Shown one piece after another: positions 7,579 to 16,370 of a stretch of DNA of 64,000 bases. Source of the stretch: Martinezella tropici (GTDB lineage Bacteria > Pseudomonadota > Alphaproteobacteria > Rhizobiales > Rhizobiaceae); the NCBI RefSeq assembly GCF_003287875.1, contig NZ_QMKK01000038.1:62001-126000 (forward strand), read 5' to 3'. Each line of letters opens with the position of its first letter. The stretch's first letter is position 1. The notes beneath the pieces are model-generated. The model was not told the origin of the DNA and did no database searches. It saw only the letters and a program-made list of their open reading frames with translations. Made by a program: the position numbers and the translations under genes.

Positions 7579-10338
7579 TCACTCCGCCGCTTTCTTGCGC
7601 GTGAGGATCTTCTGATAGAACAGGCCGATGCCGATCAGAACAGCGCCAAGGCCGATGAAGGACAGCGCCCGCAGGAAACCTTCGAGGCTTGCCATGTCGA
7701 TCAGGAAGGCCTTGACGACCGCGATGAAGACCAACGCCGCCGAGGCGATGCGCAGGCTCCGCGCCTCGAAGCGGGTTCCAAGCCCAAGAAGCGCAATGCC
7801 GATCAGCAACCAGACGACGGAATAGGAATAGAGCTCGCCCTGGATGAAGCCGTTCCAGAACGGGATGTATTCGCCCTGCCAGAAGCGGCGCACCGATAAC
7901 GTCGCCCAAGCGAAAGCCATGACGGCTGCAGCCAGAGCCAACATGATGACATAGGGCAGGGGACGTCGGTTGCGGGCAAAGAGCGCCAGCCCGCCATAGG
8001 CGACACCGGGCAGAAGATAGGCAAGCAGCAGCAGGTTGAAGAGCGGGATACGGCCCGTGCTCTCGCCGGTCATGAAAGGGTTCAGTCCCAGCAGATGCAA
8101 GGTCAGGATCATGGCGACCGAAATGACGCCGAGCGCCATGCCGCCATAACGGAAGACCGGGCTTGCCGCGCTCAGATCGAGCGCCATCAGCGTCGCCGAG
8201 GCACCGATCGCCAGCAGCGTGTAGATTGATTGCTCGCCGAGCGTCGGAACCGCATCGTTCAGGACGCCGCCGTTCATGGCATGGCGTACAAGGATGGCAA
8301 TGGTCAGCAGTGCGAGGAAGCAGGCAAGAGCTTGCAGGGCATTGCGCAGCCGCAGGCTCGGCGAGTGGCGAACAATGAAGGCCGCAAAAACGGCAAGGGC
8401 CGCGGGAATGCCGTAGCCGGCAAGCAGCATGTTGAAGACCGGCGTCGTGCCGAGTTCCGAGGGGTCGACGATCGTCGGCTGCCAGGCGATGCGCCCCATG
8501 GCGATGACCAGCGCGGCAACCATCGTCCACGGAAGAACGGGCCAGTTGCGCAGGCGCCCCGCCAGCAGATAGATGATGCCGAGAACCGGCAGCAGGATCG
8601 TGGCCGTGGCATGATGCGCAAGCGTATGCAGGGCGAAGACGGCCGCGGCAAAGGATCCGGCGGCAAGGATATTCGCCGGCAGGTTCAGTCCTTCACCGTT
8701 GCGGCGACCTTGCCATTCGGCAAGCGCGATGAGCGCGACAGCCAGCCCGATGCCATAAAGGCCATGCAGCCAGTCGAGCGTCCAGTTGCCGAAATTGACG
8801 AAGCTAATCGTGGCGATCGCCAGCGGCGTGGCGGCCATGACAAGGCTCCAGAGAGCGGCATAGGGCTTCTCCTGTCCGGCGAAACGCCTGAGGAAAAAGG
8901 CACCGATCAGCACGAAGAGGGCGCCGAGGCCGAGCACTTCATAGAGCACCATGCTCTGCAGGTTGACGGTGCCATCCGTGCCGCCGGCTTCGATGCCGGC
9001 GATCCATCGGGTCAGAACACCGAATACACCGACGATACCGGTGAGCGCGGACAGGATCGTTGCCCAGGCCGCGTAGAGACGGCCGGCGCCGAAGGCTGCA
9101 ACCGTCGCGACGATTGCCGCGAACATGAATGTGGCATCGACAATGGGATATCCCTGTTGAAGGCTGAAGGTGATGAGGCAGAGCGACACCGTGAGTGCAC
9201 CGACCGCTGCCGTCAGCGTCATGCCGAGCGGCGCTCTGCCGAGAAACGCTGTCCATTGACCGGCCGCAGTCAGCGGCAGGGAGATGCCGTCGGCAGCCGG
9301 TGCTGCGGCATCGTGCTTTATCGGTTCCAAGACCGGATAGCGCCCGGGCCAGAGGAAAAGGGTGCCGCCGATCATTGCCAGCATGGAGAGCGTAACCGGC
9401 GTCAGGTCGACCACAGGGCTGAAGCCGATATAGAACAAGGGCCAGAGGCTCAGCAGCCCATTGGCGAGCGATGGTGTAATCAGCCAGCGGCGCAGGCGCG
9501 ACGCCAATAGGGTCGCAACCCAGGTCAGCACGAGGTAGCCGAAGAGAATCCAGGGTCTTGGCGCAGTGGAAGCAATCAGCGCGGGGGTTGCCATCGACGC
9601 CAGAAGACCGAGGCCGGCGAGCGCTTGCCCGTGCAACAGCGACAGTCCGAGCGTGGCGAGCGAGATCAAAGCGAGCAAGGTGAAGGCTGTCGCCGGTCCG
9701 ATGAAGCCATAGATGCCATGCGCCGCATAGGTGCAGCCGAACAGGGCGACGACGCCGGCTGCCGTCAGCACGCCGGGAATCATTGCATTCTGGAAGGTGT
9801 TGTTCAGCACCGGCGCGACGCGGCGGCGGATCACTTCGCCCGCGGCAATCAGGAAAAGGCCGAAGAGCGCCGCGAGGGTGAGCCGGACGCCGGGGCTGAG
9901 AAGGCCGCTTTCGATCGAATATTTGACCATGAAGATGCCGCCGAACGCCAGCGCGATACCGCCGACCCAAACGGCCCAGCGCGCGCCGATCGTGCTCTCA
10001 AGGCTTTCCTTTGCCTGAACGGGTGCCTGGCTCTCAACGGGCGAGGGACTTTCCTCGAATGTGTCGTCGACGCCGCGCGCGTCGGCGGGCTCTCCGGTCT
10101 CGGCGGCTGATCCATTGTCGATTACCGCTTGCCGCTCGTCGTCGACTGGCTGTGCCACAGGATGAACCGTCAAGTGCGGCACTGGAATCGATTCGCTCCC
10201 ATCCTCCGTCAGCATCTTGCCGGCAAGGGCGTTTTGCAGCTCCTGAACGCGCGCTTCCAGCTGCTTTATCCGGAGGTTGTGGCCTCGCAGCACCAGAATG
10301 CCGACGATCAGGATGACGAGCGGTAGCAATTCCATCAT
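7579..10338 (-). CDS. DUF2339 family multi-pass membrane protein
   Basis: This 919-residue protein begins with a membrane helix (MMELLPLVILIVGILVL), then a short coiled segment (IKQLEARVQELQNAL), an acidic/proline linker, and a long run of hydrophobic helices to the C-terminus (well over twenty). This is the layout of DUF2339 predicted membrane proteins, whose function is unknown. ATG 10338 follows GGAGAGG; a GTG at 10365 is in frame but poorer. No catalytic motif is visible. It heads a leftward cluster with the HD and MOSC genes. Confidence 0.85.
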   Translation of the reverse strand: MMELLPLVILIVGILVLRGHNLRIKQLEARVQELQNALAGKMLTEDGSESIPVPHLTVHPVAQPVDDERQAVIDNGSAAETGEPADARGVDDTFEESPSPVESQAPVQAKESLESTIGARWAVWVGGIALAFGGIFMVKYSIESGLLSPGVRLTLAALFGLFLIAAGEVIRRRVAPVLNNTFQNAMIPGVLTAAGVVALFGCTYAAHGIYGFIGPATAFTLLALISLATLGLSLLHGQALAGLGLLASMATPALIASTAPRPWILFGYLVLTWVATLLASRLRRWLITPSLANGLLSLWPLFYIGFSPVVDLTPVTLSMLAMIGGTLFLWPGRYPVLEPIKHDAAAPAADGISLPLTAAGQWTAFLGRAPLGMTLTAAVGALTVSLCLITFSLQQGYPIVDATFMFAAIVATVAAFGAGRLYAAWATILSALTGIVGVFGVLTRWIAGIEAGGTDGTVNLQSMVLYEVLGLGALFVLIGAFFLRRFAGQEKPYAALWSLVMAATPLAIATISFVNFGNWTLDWLHGLYGIGLAVALIALAEWQGRRNGEGLNLPANILAAGSFAAAVFALHTLAHHATATILLPVLGIIYLLAGRLRNWPVLPWTMVAALVIAMGRIAWQPTIVDPSELGTTPVFNMLLAGYGIPAALAVFAAFIVRHSPSLRLRNALQALACFLALLTIAILVRHAMNGGVLNDAVPTLGEQSIYTLLAIGASATLMALDLSAASPVFRYGGMALGVISVAMILTLHLLGLNPFMTGESTGRIPLFNLLLLAYLLPGVAYGGLALFARNRRPLPYVIMLALAAAVMAFAWATLSVRRFWQGEYIPFWNGFIQGELYSYSVVWLLIGIALLGLGTRFEARSLRIASAALVFIAVVKAFLIDMASLEGFLRALSFIGLGAVLIGIGLFYQKILTRKKAAE

Positions 10339-10630
10339 ATCCTCTCCACGGGCGATCGGTCGCACAATATACGAAACGGCTCGCGCGGTAAGGATAGATA
10401 CTCAGATTCGCCTATGATTCCAGGGGATTATGCCCGACATCCTCACGCCGGGTCGTGCGGGAAATATTAGGGAATATGGATTTACCGCTTAAAAACTATG
10501 GTTAATACTCATTAACAATTTGTCTTTACCGGCGGCGCGAAGCAGCTTAAGAGCATATTCGTAGTTTAACTCCGAATGTATTGCGTACAAACGACGTCGC
10601 ATGAGGCGGCTCCTACCTTAGGAGGTTTGT

Positions 10631-10969
10631 ATGTCCCATGTTTCTTCCGTATCCAATAGCTCCTATCCGTATCGCGGCACGCTTTCGCGCCTCGATTCGA
10701 ATGGCGACGGTCTTTTGAGCCTAGAGGAACGCTCCGTGGACGAGCGCCCCGGCATCCTCGAGGTCGACAATACCGACTCTGCCGCCGATGGTTCGAACGG
10801 TGCGCTGAGTGGCCTGATAGCCAAGCTCATGCAATTGCCGAACGCCGGTACAGCCTCCACGGCCAAGTCGCCGGAATCCAATGTCGGTTTCGATCTAGAT
10901 CTGTTGTCGCCGATGGATGCCTACAACAGCACCTACGGCCAGTATGACGTCGACAGCGTAGCGGCCTGA
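10631..10969 (+). CDS. Small EF-hand protein
   Basis: This 112-residue protein contains one canonical EF-hand loop at residues 22-33 (DSNGDGLLSLEE), with calcium-ligand positions 1, 3, 5 and 12 all filled by acidic or Asn residues. The rest is Ser/Gly/Asp-rich and low in predicted structure. There is no signal peptide or membrane helix. TTAGGAGG stands just before ATG 10631, and a 12-bp perfect terminator hairpin follows the stop by 25 bases, so this looks like a well-expressed single-gene unit. Calcium binding is inferred from the loop. The 292-base gap upstream, shared with the divergent DUF2339 gene, is AT-rich and must hold its promoter. Confidence 0.75.
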   Translation: MSHVSSVSNSSYPYRGTLSRLDSNGDGLLSLEERSVDERPGILEVDNTDSAADGSNGALSGLIAKLMQLPNAGTASTAKSPESNVGFDLDLLSPMDAYNSTYGQYDVDSVAA

Positions 10970-10993
10970 CGAGTGCTTTTGCCCGATGATATT

Positions 10994-11030
10994 GGCGACC
11001 TGCCAGGATGCTGGCAGGTCGCCTTATCGT
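10994..11030 (+). terminator. Rho-independent terminator of the EF-hand gene
   Basis: Perfect 12-bp inverted repeat (10994-11005 and 11012-11023; arm GGCGACCTGCCA) with a six-base loop, followed by TTATCGTTTT. It lies 25 bases after the EF-hand stop codon. Confidence 0.85.
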
Positions 11031-11119
11031 TTTGAAGGAAGTTCATTTCCCGATCGCCGGAACACTCGCGCCTGTCATCGCGTTGGGCAATTGCCAAGCG
11101 GAACAGGGAGGGTCATTCC

Positions 11120-11632
11120 ATGCACCGGATAACGATCGTTACAATTCTCGCACTCGCAGCAGCCATGCCCGCGGCGGCGCAAACCCAAAATCAAAATACC
11201 GCGACCGCCGATTTTGTCGGTCTTGACGGCAAGCAGGCAGGACGGGCGACCTTGACGGAAGGCAAGAAGGGTGTGCTGATCGAGATGGAAGTTTCCGGTC
11301 TGCCCGCCAATCGCTGGATCGCCTTCCATATTCATGAAAACAGCCATTGCGACCATGCGCATGGTTTCGAGTCGGCCGGCAGCCATTTCAATCCTGCCAA
11401 GACAGAGCATGGTTTTCTCGCCGCCAATGGGCCTCATGCCGGCGACATGCCCAATCAGTATGTCGATGAGGATGGCAAGCTGCGCGCCCAGGTCTTCAAC
11501 GGCATGGTGTCGCTGAATGGCAAGGACGGTATTCGCGGCCGCACTCTGATGATCCATGCCGAGTCGGACGACTATCGCAGCCAGCCTGTCGGCGGCGCCG
11601 GCAAGCGCCTGGCATGCGCCGTCATTCAATAG
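11120..11632 (+). CDS. sodC: Periplasmic Cu/Zn superoxide dismutase
   Basis: This 170-residue protein begins with a Sec signal peptide (MHRITIVTILALAAAMPAAA, cut near residue 20). The SOD metal-site motifs are present: HIHENSHC, GSHFNP, a histidine/aspartate stretch HAGDMPN, and the C-terminal SDDYRSQPVGGAGKRLACAVI block with the disulfide cysteine and the active-site arginine region. It would dismutate superoxide in the periplasm. ATG 11120 is preceded by GGGAGGG. The gene stands alone between the EF-hand terminator and the convergent phosphatase operon. Confidence 0.93.
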   Translation: MHRITIVTILALAAAMPAAAQTQNQNTATADFVGLDGKQAGRATLTEGKKGVLIEMEVSGLPANRWIAFHIHENSHCDHAHGFESAGSHFNPAKTEHGFLAANGPHAGDMPNQYVDEDGKLRAQVFNGMVSLNGKDGIRGRTLMIHAESDDYRSQPVGGAGKRLACAVIQ

Positions 11633-11715
11633 GACAGCAAATGCCACATCCGAATCCCGATCAGACGGACGGCATTGCCGCCTGACGACAATCTCCCTTT
11701 TTGCAGGCTCTCGCC

Positions 11716-12234
11716 TTATCCGGCCAGTGGGAGGGTGAAAGGCGCATTGCCGTCCGCATCCGCGCCGCGGCCGATCTCCTTGACCGCAGCGATCAGGCGG
11801 CCCCGGCGTCCGAGCATATCGTCACCGATCGCAATCAGCCGGGCATTCGGCGTGGCAAATGGCGAACTTGAGCGCAGCCGGCGCGCCAGCATCAGATCGT
11901 CTTCCTCGGGATGAATGGCCAGGGCTGCGATCAGCGCTGCCGCCGGTGAACGTGAAACACCCATCCAGCAATGGATCAGCAAGGGCGCGCTACGGTCCCA
12001 TCCGGTGGCGAAATCGATGATGGCGCGAACATGCGTTTCCTGCGGGGCGACGAGGTCGCCGGTTCCGGCAAAGCTGATATCGTTCATGTTGAGCAGCAGA
12101 TGCCGATCCGCCTTGATGACGGCGGGACGGTGAAAGGCTTGTTCCTTCGCCATCAGGCTGATCATTTCGCACGCTCCATGTCGAACGGCCATTTCGGCAA
12201 TGCGTGCCAGCGGCGACACGATGATCGCCGTCAT
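11716..12234 (-). CDS. Dual-specificity/tyrosine phosphatase-like protein
   Basis: This 172-residue protein has the P-loop signature HCWMGVSRS (H88, C89, R95), the HCx5R active site of protein tyrosine and dual-specificity phosphatases. An upstream NDIS at 51-54 could supply the general acid D52. Substrates may be phosphoproteins, nucleotides or inositol phosphates; nothing here decides. ATG 12234 overlaps the stop codon of the HD gene (ATGA), so its translation is probably coupled. It is the last gene of a ygfZ-HD-phosphatase operon. Confidence 0.85.
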   Translation of the reverse strand: MTAIIVSPLARIAEMAVRHGACEMISLMAKEQAFHRPAVIKADRHLLLNMNDISFAGTGDLVAPQETHVRAIIDFATGWDRSAPLLIHCWMGVSRSPAAALIAALAIHPEEDDLMLARRLRSSSPFATPNARLIAIGDDMLGRRGRLIAAVKEIGRGADADGNAPFTLPLAG

Positions 12235-12848
12235 GCGCCGATCCTCATGGCGGCACGCTCGGCCTCGATCGCATCGAAACGTTCGAGAAACAGTCGCTGT
12301 GCCTCGATCGCCGGCATGGGATCGATCGGCAGCATCTGGCGCGTGATGTCGCGCGGCTGGCCGAAGAACTTGCGCGCTTCCGCGGGCGTGAAGCCGGCAA
12401 GCAGCGTCGCCTCGAAATAGGCCGAGATCGTATCGGCCTTCTTGATCTTTTCCTTCAGCTTCGGCGCGCAATGCGGGGGCAGGGCGAAACGGCGGTAGAT
12501 CGCAGCTTCCAGCCGTTGTTCCACAAGCTTGTAATCACCGCCGACAACGGACTTGAATGGCGAGATCATGTCGCCGATCACATATTCCGGGGCGTCATGC
12601 AGCAGCGCGGCAAGACATTCATCGGGCGTTGCCGGGTTGAGATGACGAAAGATCGCCTCGACGGCAAGGCTGTGTTGCGCCACCGAAAAGGCATGATCGC
12701 CGGAAGTCTGCCCATTCCAGCGCGCGACGCGGGCAAGGCCGTGGGCGATGTCGCCGATCTCGACATCGAGCGGTGAGGGATCCAACAGGTCGAGCCGACG
12801 CCCGGAGAGCATGCGCTGCCAGGCGCGCGCTGTCTTGCCCGATGTCAT
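12231..12848 (-). CDS. HD-domain hydrolase, YfbR-like (5'-deoxynucleotidase type)
   Basis: This 205-residue protein has an HD metal site: H59 in VAQHS, H84-D85 in LLHDAPE, and D139 in KKADT. The RWNGQT segment also matches the YfbR group, which removes the 5' phosphate from deoxynucleoside monophosphates. The substrate here is inferred from family resemblance. The ATG at 12848 overlaps the ygfZ stop (ATGA), and its own stop overlaps the next ATG the same way. Both overlaps suggest fixed-ratio production of three proteins. Confidence 0.85.
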   Translation of the reverse strand: MTSGKTARAWQRMLSGRRLDLLDPSPLDVEIGDIAHGLARVARWNGQTSGDHAFSVAQHSLAVEAIFRHLNPATPDECLAALLHDAPEYVIGDMISPFKSVVGGDYKLVEQRLEAAIYRRFALPPHCAPKLKEKIKKADTISAYFEATLLAGFTPAEARKFFGQPRDITRQMLPIDPMPAIEAQRLFLERFDAIEAERAAMRIGA

Positions 12849-13687
12849 GCCGAGGCCTCGTCGGAGCGCTCGGGAAAGGAAAGTCCGGACCAGGCCGGAA
12901 GGGACACGGAGACCTCCACGCCGTCAGCCTGTATCGGCGTACCCTCGGCAATGGCCTCGCCGGCACGGTCTATGCGAACAATGGCAAGGCCCGTGCTGCC
13001 GACGGTCGAGCCGAGCGTGCCAATCGGCTTGCCGCCGACGGTCAGGTCCGTGCCAGAAGCCGGCAGCTCGGCATGGCCCTTGACGATGACGACGCGTCTG
13101 CGCGCCGTGCCGCGATGCTGCATGCGGGAGACGACTTCCTGTCCGACATAGCAACCTTTGCGGAAGCCCAGGCCGCCGTTAAGATCCATCAGCACATCAT
13201 GAGGGAAGACATCCTGCAGCGCGAAATCGCGGCCGGAGATGGCGATACCGTTGGCGATCCGCAGTTCGTCATAGAGGGCCTCGGTATCATCGTATCCATG
13301 CTCCCCGGGCGTTCGCGTCAGCGCGATATCAGCCTTGGCGAAGCGGCTGTCCTTGGGGCCGCCCGCAACCGCATCGCCCCATGCGACGGTAATGCCCTGG
13401 ATGTCCTCTGTGCCGAAATCGACCTCGGCGCGCAGGCGGTACATGGTGAGCCGCTTCAGCAGGCTCTCCCGTTGGGCCGCATCGGTTTCCAGCAGAAAGC
13501 CGGCACCATCCCGCCAGATCATGAAATCGAACAGGATCTTGCCCTGCGGCGTAAGCAGCGCACTCGGGCGCGCTTCATTTGCGCCGAGCGAGACGAGATC
13601 GGTGGTGATGAGATTGTGCAGGAACGCTTCTGCCTCCGCGCCGGCGATGCGGATGAAGGAACGCTCTCTTAGGAATACGGCTGGCAT
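12845..13687 (-). CDS. ygfZ: Folate-binding protein YgfZ/CAF17-like
   Basis: This 280-residue protein of the GcvT-related YgfZ family has the diagnostic motif KGCYVGQE at 177-184 with its conserved cysteine C179. YgfZ binds tetrahydrofolate and supports assembly or repair of iron-sulfur clusters in enzymes such as MiaB and succinate dehydrogenase. I chose ATG 13687 because the family N-terminus begins there (MPAVFLRERSFIRI); longer frames add low-quality sequence. It is the first gene of an operon with the HD hydrolase and the phosphatase. Confidence 0.9.
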   Translation of the reverse strand: MPAVFLRERSFIRIAGAEAEAFLHNLITTDLVSLGANEARPSALLTPQGKILFDFMIWRDGAGFLLETDAAQRESLLKRLTMYRLRAEVDFGTEDIQGITVAWGDAVAGGPKDSRFAKADIALTRTPGEHGYDDTEALYDELRIANGIAISGRDFALQDVFPHDVLMDLNGGLGFRKGCYVGQEVVSRMQHRGTARRRVVIVKGHAELPASGTDLTVGGKPIGTLGSTVGSTGLAIVRIDRAGEAIAEGTPIQADGVEVSVSLPAWSGLSFPERSDEASA

Positions 13688-13760
13688 GATGGATCCGCTG
13701 ATTTGGCCTATCACGCAGAGGTAGGGCCTTCGGCGGGGAACCGCAAGTTCCCCAGCCGGA

Positions 13761-14522
13761 TCATTCGCCCGAGGTGAAGAATTTCCAGCGGCCGTCCGGC
13801 GTGATGCCGACGCGATAGAAATTATAACCGCCGAACTCCAGCATGTCGGCATAATCCCCGGCCGTGACGATGCGCATCAGATCGACCTTTTCTGGTGTGG
13901 AGAGCGTCTTGATATCCTTCTGGGCGAAATAGGGCCAGACATAGACCTCATCGGGCGTTCCCTGGCCGACATGGGCAAATCCGGTCGACATGATATCGAG
14001 CAGGATGGACAGGATCTCGATGCCGTCGGGATCGCCTGAAAGATCGTGCAGGGTCTTGATCGGGTCCTCGCCGGGATCGTCGGCGGTGACCTGCGTCTGC
14101 TTGAGGCCGCCGCCGACATTCATCAGCGGACGCAGGCGCTCGAGATCACCGGAAGCGGCAGCTTCCACGATCGCCGTACGGAGCTTCTTTACCGGCTCGG
14201 GCGCCTTGTCGATATCGTAGAGGAACTCGACCGACTTGTTTGCGTTCGAAGCGTCGCCGCTGCTCTGGCTTGCCTGCTTGTTGATCAGTGGCTCGGGCGT
14301 TGGCAGGGCATTGTTGTTCGTCGGCGCCTCCAGCGCCTGCTCGATCGGCTTCCCGTTCTTTTGCTGGGTGGACTGCGCTGCGTCCTTTGCCTGGGACGCC
14401 GGAGGGTTGAGTTGGGAAAAAGCAAGGGCCGGCAACGGCAGGGCAGTACTACCCAAAAGCAGGGTCACGACAGCAAGCGAGGCAATGGAACAGGAGAGCG
14501 CATTGCCCGGAAAGATACGCAT
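13761..14522 (-). CDS. Exported protein of unknown function
   Basis: This 253-residue protein starts with a clear signal peptide (hydrophobic core ASLAVVTLLLGSTALPLPALA, cut after about residue 34). A Gln/Asn/Ser/Pro-rich linker follows, then a compact C-terminal domain ending in GGYNFYRVGITPDGRWKFF. It should sit in the periplasm; there is no lipobox at the cut site. The C-terminal part recalls small domains found in other rhizobial exported proteins, but I cannot name the family. ATG 14522 begins the signal peptide, 16 bases after the stop of the small acidic gene upstream, suggesting co-transcription. Confidence 0.75.
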   Translation of the reverse strand: MRIFPGNALSCSIASLAVVTLLLGSTALPLPALAFSQLNPPASQAKDAAQSTQQKNGKPIEQALEAPTNNNALPTPEPLINKQASQSSGDASNANKSVEFLYDIDKAPEPVKKLRTAIVEAAASGDLERLRPLMNVGGGLKQTQVTADDPGEDPIKTLHDLSGDPDGIEILSILLDIMSTGFAHVGQGTPDEVYVWPYFAQKDIKTLSTPEKVDLMRIVTAGDYADMLEFGGYNFYRVGITPDGRWKFFTSGE

Positions 14523-14538
14523 AAGCAATCTCTGATTG

Positions 14539-14796
14539 TTATTGCAGGGTACGGTTCGGAGAGAATTCACCAGCCAGCATGCGTTCGCGCAGCGATTCGA
14601 GCAAGGCTTCCGCGCCCTGTTCGCCCTGAATGCGGATCGTCTCGCGAATAGCATGTGCAATGGCCGCATCGGCGATGATTTCGGGCTCGATACCATCAGC
14701 CATGCCGTCGGCCCAAGCCTCGTTCTGGTATTCCAGCGCTGCCTGCATTTTTTCATGGACGATCATATCGTCGATTTCATTCAGGCTGGTTTCCAT
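14539..14796 (-). CDS. Small acidic protein of unknown function
   Basis: This 85-residue protein (METSLNEIDDMIVHEKM...) is acidic, looks mostly helical, and is rich in Ala, Glu and Met, with no signal peptide. I preferred ATG 14796, behind AAGGAAAG at good spacing, over ATG 14820, whose AAGGA is too close. It ends 16 bases before the exported protein gene and probably shares its transcript. I do not recognise the family. Helix content and charge would fit an adaptor or small regulator, but that is a guess. Confidence 0.6.
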   Translation of the reverse strand: METSLNEIDDMIVHEKMQAALEYQNEAWADGMADGIEPEIIADAAIAHAIRETIRIQGEQGAEALLESLRERMLAGEFSPNRTLQ

Positions 14797-14900
14797 TGAT
14801 TCTTTCCTTAAGACGTTCATGTCCTTACCACTTGCTTAACAACTTTATCAGCCTTTTCCCAAAACGACACGGCTCGCTATGAAAAGAGGTTAATAAATCG

Positions 14901-15335
14901 TCAATTTCCAAAGCGGGCGGTGATTTCTGTCGCCAGTGTTGCACCTTCGTTACGGTATCGCTCCTCCGCCACGAGGGCCTGCGGCGTGCAATTCGTGTAA
15001 ACCGATGCAAAGGACCGATACCCACGGTTGAACGCTGCCGTCAGTTTTTCCTTGCGTTTCTGCTCGCCCTTGGTCTCGGTATCGAGCAATTGCTGCATAT
15101 CGCCCCGCCATCCGTCTTCCCGTTTCGGACTGCAGAGATTGCGCAAATAGTCGATCGAGCCAAGGATTTCGGCGAGCCGGGAAAGCTGCTCGTCATAGGG
15201 TGTCGGCCGTTCGGCATTCTCCGCGTCGGGCGCCGGTGCAGGCGGCGCGCTTGCCGCCGGCTGCGCGGCAGCGGGGAAGGCTGCGGCGAGCGCGATGCAG
15301 ATCAGAAGCGGTCGGCCAAGGCTGTTATGAATCAT
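14901..15335 (-). CDS. TIGR02301 family exported protein
   Basis: This 144-residue protein has a signal peptide (PLLICIALAAAFPAAA) and an Ala/Pro-rich spacer, then the family block PYDEQLSRLAEILGSIDYLR followed by LC, typical of the alphaproteobacterial TIGR02301 family. Two cysteines (LCSP and NCTP) may form a disulfide in the periplasm. Function is unknown for the whole family. I placed the start at ATG 15335, where the signal peptide begins. It reads toward the acidic-protein gene with a gap of about 100 bases. Confidence 0.8.
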   Translation of the reverse strand: MIHNSLGRPLLICIALAAAFPAAAQPAASAPPAPAPDAENAERPTPYDEQLSRLAEILGSIDYLRNLCSPKREDGWRGDMQQLLDTETKGEQKRKEKLTAAFNRGYRSFASVYTNCTPQALVAEERYRNEGATLATEITARFGN

Positions 15336-15429
15336 GTAACCATGTTGAGCGGACAAGCATGACGGGAACAAGGCGCGCTAGGTAGTTTCCACGCCGATAT
15401 TGTTCAGCATCGTTAATTTCGGGGCTGAG

Positions 15430-15858
15430 CTATGCGTTTGCTGCAGCAAGTCGTTCCACGCATTCGAGCACGCTGGCCGGAACGGGCAGGCGGCGCACCT
15501 CCTCCAGCGTGTACCAGCCGATGGCCGCCGCGTCGTCGGCCGCCTCGGCAACCGCATCCTCATCGGCATCGACGAGGAAGACGGAAAGCAGGAAGTGGCT
15601 TGTGAGTGTTCCGTCGGCTGCATGGGAGCGCAGATCATAGGTTTCGAACAGGCGTGGGTTGCGGGCTGATATGCCGGTCTCCTCCCTGAATTCGCGCAGC
15701 GCCGCCTCATCAGGCGCTTCTCCCTCCTCGGCCCGTCCGCCCGGAAAGGCATACATATCGGCGGACGGCGGATTGCTGCGCAGCACCAGCAGGAAACGGC
15801 CGTTGCGCTCAAGGATGGCAGAGGAGGCGGGGCGGGGCGGGGAGGTCATGGATCGCAT
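15430..15858 (-). CDS. Nudix hydrolase
   Basis: This 142-residue protein holds a complete Nudix box (GGRAEEGEAPDEAALREF then REETGI), with all catalytic glutamates in place. It would hydrolyse a nucleoside diphosphate linked to another moiety. The small size and the box context recall ADP-ribose pyrophosphatase or MutT-like enzymes, and the substrate cannot be told apart here. ATG 15858 and ATG 15849 are both possible; neither has a clear ribosome site. The gene is 58 bases upstream of nothing on its strand except the TIGR02301 gene, a weak co-transcription candidate. Confidence 0.88.
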   Translation of the reverse strand: MRSMTSPPRPASSAILERNGRFLLVLRSNPPSADMYAFPGGRAEEGEAPDEAALREFREETGISARNPRLFETYDLRSHAADGTLTSHFLLSVFLVDADEDAVAEAADDAAAIGWYTLEEVRRLPVPASVLECVERLAAANA

Positions 15859-16012
15859 CGCATTCGAATGAGGAGATCAGGGTGGTGACCGGAGACTATC
15901 GACGAACATCCTCTACAGGAAACCGCTCTTGCTGTCCCTAGGGAAAGCCCCTTAACTCGCCCTCGAAAGGCGCGGCGAGTCGCACGCGCCGAATGTGCGG
16001 GTGATCATCGAG

Positions 16013-16333
16013 ATGATCTATGGGCTATATGCCTTGGCGGCCTTGGCCGAAATTGGCGGCTGCTTCGCCTTCTGGGCCTGGCTTCGCCTGGCAAAACCGG
16101 TCTGGTGGCTTGTGCCCGGCCTCGTCTCGCTGGCGCTCTTTGCCTGGCTGCTCGCATTGGTGCCGAGCGAGGCTGCCGGGCGCACCTTTGCTGCTTACGG
16201 CGGCGTCTATATCGTCGCTTCCATTCTCTGGCTCTGGCTGGCCGAAGGGCGATTGCCGGATCGGTGGGATATAACAGGCGCCGTCGTTTGCCTGGCCGGT
16301 GCCGCGATCATTCTCTTCGGCCCTCGCGGCTGA
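16013..16333 (+). CDS. YnfA/UPF0060 family small membrane protein
   Basis: This 106-residue protein has four hydrophobic helices with family hallmarks: [17 protein letters not shown] near the N-terminus, [16 protein letters not shown], and [20 protein letters not shown] at the C-terminus. Its function is unsettled; resemblance to small multidrug resistance proteins suggests a transporter. ATG 16013 fits the usual family start ([13 protein letters not shown]); GTG 15995 is six codons upstream in frame and could be used. It is followed 37 bases on by the SRAP gene. Confidence 0.88.
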   Translation: MIYGLYALAALAEIGGCFAFWAWLRLAKPVWWLVPGLVSLALFAWLLALVPSEAAGRTFAAYGGVYIVASILWLWLAEGRLPDRWDITGAVVCLAGAAIILFGPRG

Positions 16334-16370
16334 ACTTGACCCACCGCGTTTCGAGTGCAAAACAGGACCC

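Noticed and set aside
4211..7899. Two long plus-strand frames opposite the cyclase, MOSC, and HD genes
   Set aside because: Opposite strand has clear catalytic motifs; the plus frames show no recognisable domain.
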